Assembly: GCA_012064415.1 (NCBI GenBank)
Contig: SSNU01000055.1
Coordinates: forward strand, 124,001-188,000
Direction: 5' to 3'
Source: Gyrodactylus bullatarudis
Taxonomy: Eukaryota; Platyhelminthes; Monogenea; Gyrodactylidea; Gyrodactylidae
DNA length: 64,000 nucleotides
The notes beneath the pieces were generated by a model. The model was given only the letters and a program-made list of their open reading frames with translations, did not search any database and had not been told where the DNA came from. Each line of letters starts with the position of its first letter. The stretch's first letter is position 1. This document shows, piece by piece, positions 62,706 to 64,000 of this stretch. The translations under genes were made by a program, and so were the position numbers.

Positions 62706-63089
62706 TTATTTATCTAAAGGTTTAGCAGAGGAACATTCACAATTGGACTTCTGTTTTGTGGAGCAAGTCTTACCACAGTCTTGTCCTGTTATACTTTTCC
62801 ATTGTTTACAAAAGAATGATTTTATCTGACATGAAGCATTCTTTCCTCCGTCTTCTGCGAAATAAGGACAAGGTTTGGAATCGATAAAGGCCTCCACATA
62901 GTAATTCCAATTCGTTTTGAATTTCTTGGGTGCATTTTCAACCAACATTGTAAAGTCTGAAGATGTGTTTGTTAATTCACTATAAGCTGATACACCAGCA
63001 TTTGTAGTGTCCCATATTCCCACTTTCTTAGTGGCGTATAGGAATCCACCAAAAACGCCGAGTTTAGACGCTAATCTGATTGCATTCAT
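62706..63089 (-). CDS. MICOS13: MICOS subunit MIC13 (QIL1)
   Basis: A 127-residue intronless protein. The N-terminal helix (AIRLASKLGVFGGFLYATKKVGIWD) matches the membrane segment of MIC13, which bridges the MIC60 and MIC10 arms of the crista-junction complex of the inner mitochondrial membrane. The match outside this segment is weak. The C-terminus is Cys-rich, with eight cysteines in the last ~50 residues (CPYF, ASCQIKSFFCKQW, DCGKTC, CEC). This is not typical of MIC13 and might allow disulphides in the intermembrane space. The start is ATG 63089, 71 bp from the divergent MED8 start. AATAAA overlaps the stop codon. Confidence 0.65.
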   Translation of the reverse strand: MNAIRLASKLGVFGGFLYATKKVGIWDTTNAGVSAYSELTNTSSDFTMLVENAPKKFKTNWNYYVEAFIDSKPCPYFAEDGGKNASCQIKSFFCKQWKSITGQDCGKTCSTKQKSNCECSSAKPLDK

Positions 63090-63159
63090 AATTTGATATA
63101 AGATAAACAAAAATATTTTTGTCTCAAAAAAGTTTTAATTTGTCGTGGCTATAATTCAA
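63090..63159. promoter_or_regulatory. 70-bp divergent promoter between MIC13 and MED8
   Basis: Only 70 bp separate the two start codons, so both transcripts must begin within it. No TATA box is evident. Confidence 0.45.
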
Positions 63160-63804
63160 ATGCAAGCTATTGAAAAAAATCAAGCTGATACTGTTCAATA
63201 TCTGTATAATTCGGCCAATAAGCTTAAGGTCAAGATAAAAAATCTCTGTGAAAAAGTTGAAATTCATCAAGAAGCACATAATTGGCCTAGTTATCTTAGC
63301 AGTCTAGCAATATGTGCCTCAGAATTGAGTGAAATTCGCAAATTGACAGAATCTGAAAGATTTTCCCATGCTTCAGGAATGGTACTCACCCCTGTATTTT
63401 TAAATCCAGACTCAGATCCTCTGTTGGCTGGTGCCACTGAGGATCGTTTGCAATCTTTAAATCATGAATCAGTACCTCAATATCTCAGGACTAAACTAGA
63501 TCCTTTTGTTGAGAACCAATGTAATCTACAGAATACCAAAGCATCCAACAATTATACCCCAGACCAGATACAAAAAATGATTGCTGCTACAAATAAAGCA
63601 ATAGACTCAAGTCTCAAGGAAATCAATCACCTGAAACAGGATATCGAAAGTGACCTGAACGCTGTTGATAATTTTCATAAGCCAGAACAGCCTGCTAAAG
63701 GAACCAAAATACCTACGCCAGAGGAGGCACTTGCTGAGCTACATGCCTATGTTTTAGTGGGAAAAAATTCAAACACTCACTATAACTTTATGCACAATAA
63801 ATGA
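63160..63804 (+). CDS. MED8: Mediator complex subunit 8
   Basis: A 214-residue intronless protein of the Mediator head module, which links activators to RNA polymerase II. The N-terminal coiled coil is followed by WPSYLSSLAICASELSEIRK and LTPVFLNPDSDPLL, then HESVPQYLRTKLDP, matching the HEVVPDHLRTKPDP region of human MED8, and a second helical segment ending HLKQDIESDLNAVD. It is shorter than human MED8, lacking the Gly/Gln-rich tail. Codons upstream (from 63145) are open but start with GTG, so ATG 63160 is taken. The sequence AATAAATGA puts a poly(A) signal across the stop codon. Confidence 0.93.
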   Translation: MQAIEKNQADTVQYLYNSANKLKVKIKNLCEKVEIHQEAHNWPSYLSSLAICASELSEIRKLTESERFSHASGMVLTPVFLNPDSDPLLAGATEDRLQSLNHESVPQYLRTKLDPFVENQCNLQNTKASNNYTPDQIQKMIAATNKAIDSSLKEINHLKQDIESDLNAVDNFHKPEQPAKGTKIPTPEEALAELHAYVLVGKNSNTHYNFMHNK

Positions 63805-63937
63805 CTACTTTTACGATTATTAAATTAATTATTTTGATAAATGAATGAAGAGTGAACATTTGTGAAAAAGAATATCTATCAAATAAATACTCAAGAGAGA
63901 TGACAGTAACGAATTCACATATATATAACATTAAAAT

Positions 63938-64000
63938 CTACTCAGAAGCTTTCATTTTGGCCTCTTTTACGGCACTGACACACTTGGCCATTGTCTGAGA
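63938..64000 (-). CDS. C-terminal end of an unidentified gene (partial)
   Basis: The last 20 codons and stop of a minus-strand frame running out of the window: ending TMAKCVSAVKEAKMKASE. It converges on MED8 with 133 bp between stop codons. Too short to name. Confidence 0.45.
   Translation of the reverse strand, partial: SQTMAKCVSAVKEAKMKASE

Noticed and set aside
1..64000. CRISPR array, bacterial operon or plasmid features
   Set aside because: The window is eukaryotic throughout: introns, animal gene families, poly(A) signals. No regularly spaced repeats or tRNA/rRNA genes were recognised.

Overview
The window is nuclear DNA of an animal. It is strongly AT-rich, and its genes are split by GT-AG introns and separated or interrupted by small transposon remnants. 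Recognisable genes are an LC8-type dynein light chain, casein kinase 1 alpha, the DNA primase large subunit (PRIM2), a TMEM254-like protein, a cytochrome b561 of the ferric-chelate-reductase type, a divergent 7TM receptor, a DLK/wallenda MAP3K, a PDZ protein of the PDLIM/Zasp type, HDDC2, MIC13 and MED8. Usually conserved proteins (CK1 alpha, LC8) are clearly diverged, which points to a fast-evolving lineage. One intron is only 30 bp. HDDC2 has no start codon of its own and sits just behind MIC13, as expected if a spliced leader is added and supplies the AUG. Such leaders are known in flatworms, so a flatworm or a fast-evolving relative (for example an orthonectid) would fit. This is inference; the sequence does not prove it.

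Layout. 0.9-9.8 kb: one five-exon + strand gene of unknown function whose large introns hold three transposon remnants, two further repeat copies, a transposon-derived coding fragment and a complete antisense LC8 gene. 10.0-18.0 kb: dense gene block with CK1 alpha (+), PRIM2 (-), TMEM254-like (+), cytochrome b561 (+) and a 7TM receptor (-). PRIM2 and TMEM254 are divergent with 112 bp between start codons. 18-40 kb: mostly gene-poor and full of short inverted-repeat elements, with one single-pass membrane protein exon at 20.6-21.2 kb. 40.5-49 kb: a four-exon unknown gene (-), a serine/threonine/asparagine-rich unknown gene (+) and the six-exon DLK kinase (-). 49.6-59.3 kb: the PDZ gene (+). 61.8-64 kb: very compact block with HDDC2 and MIC13 (both -), MED8 (+) and the end of another gene (-).

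Mobile DNA is mostly non-autonomous. It includes TTAA-flanked piggyBac-like elements, a mariner-type relic with perfect 24-bp terminal repeats, a 740-bp element with about 130-bp inverted arms, and a repeat family (called R1 here) with at least a dozen degenerate copies. Exon joins below were worked out by hand from splice sites, reading phase and open frames; every multi-exon model given keeps one open frame throughout.
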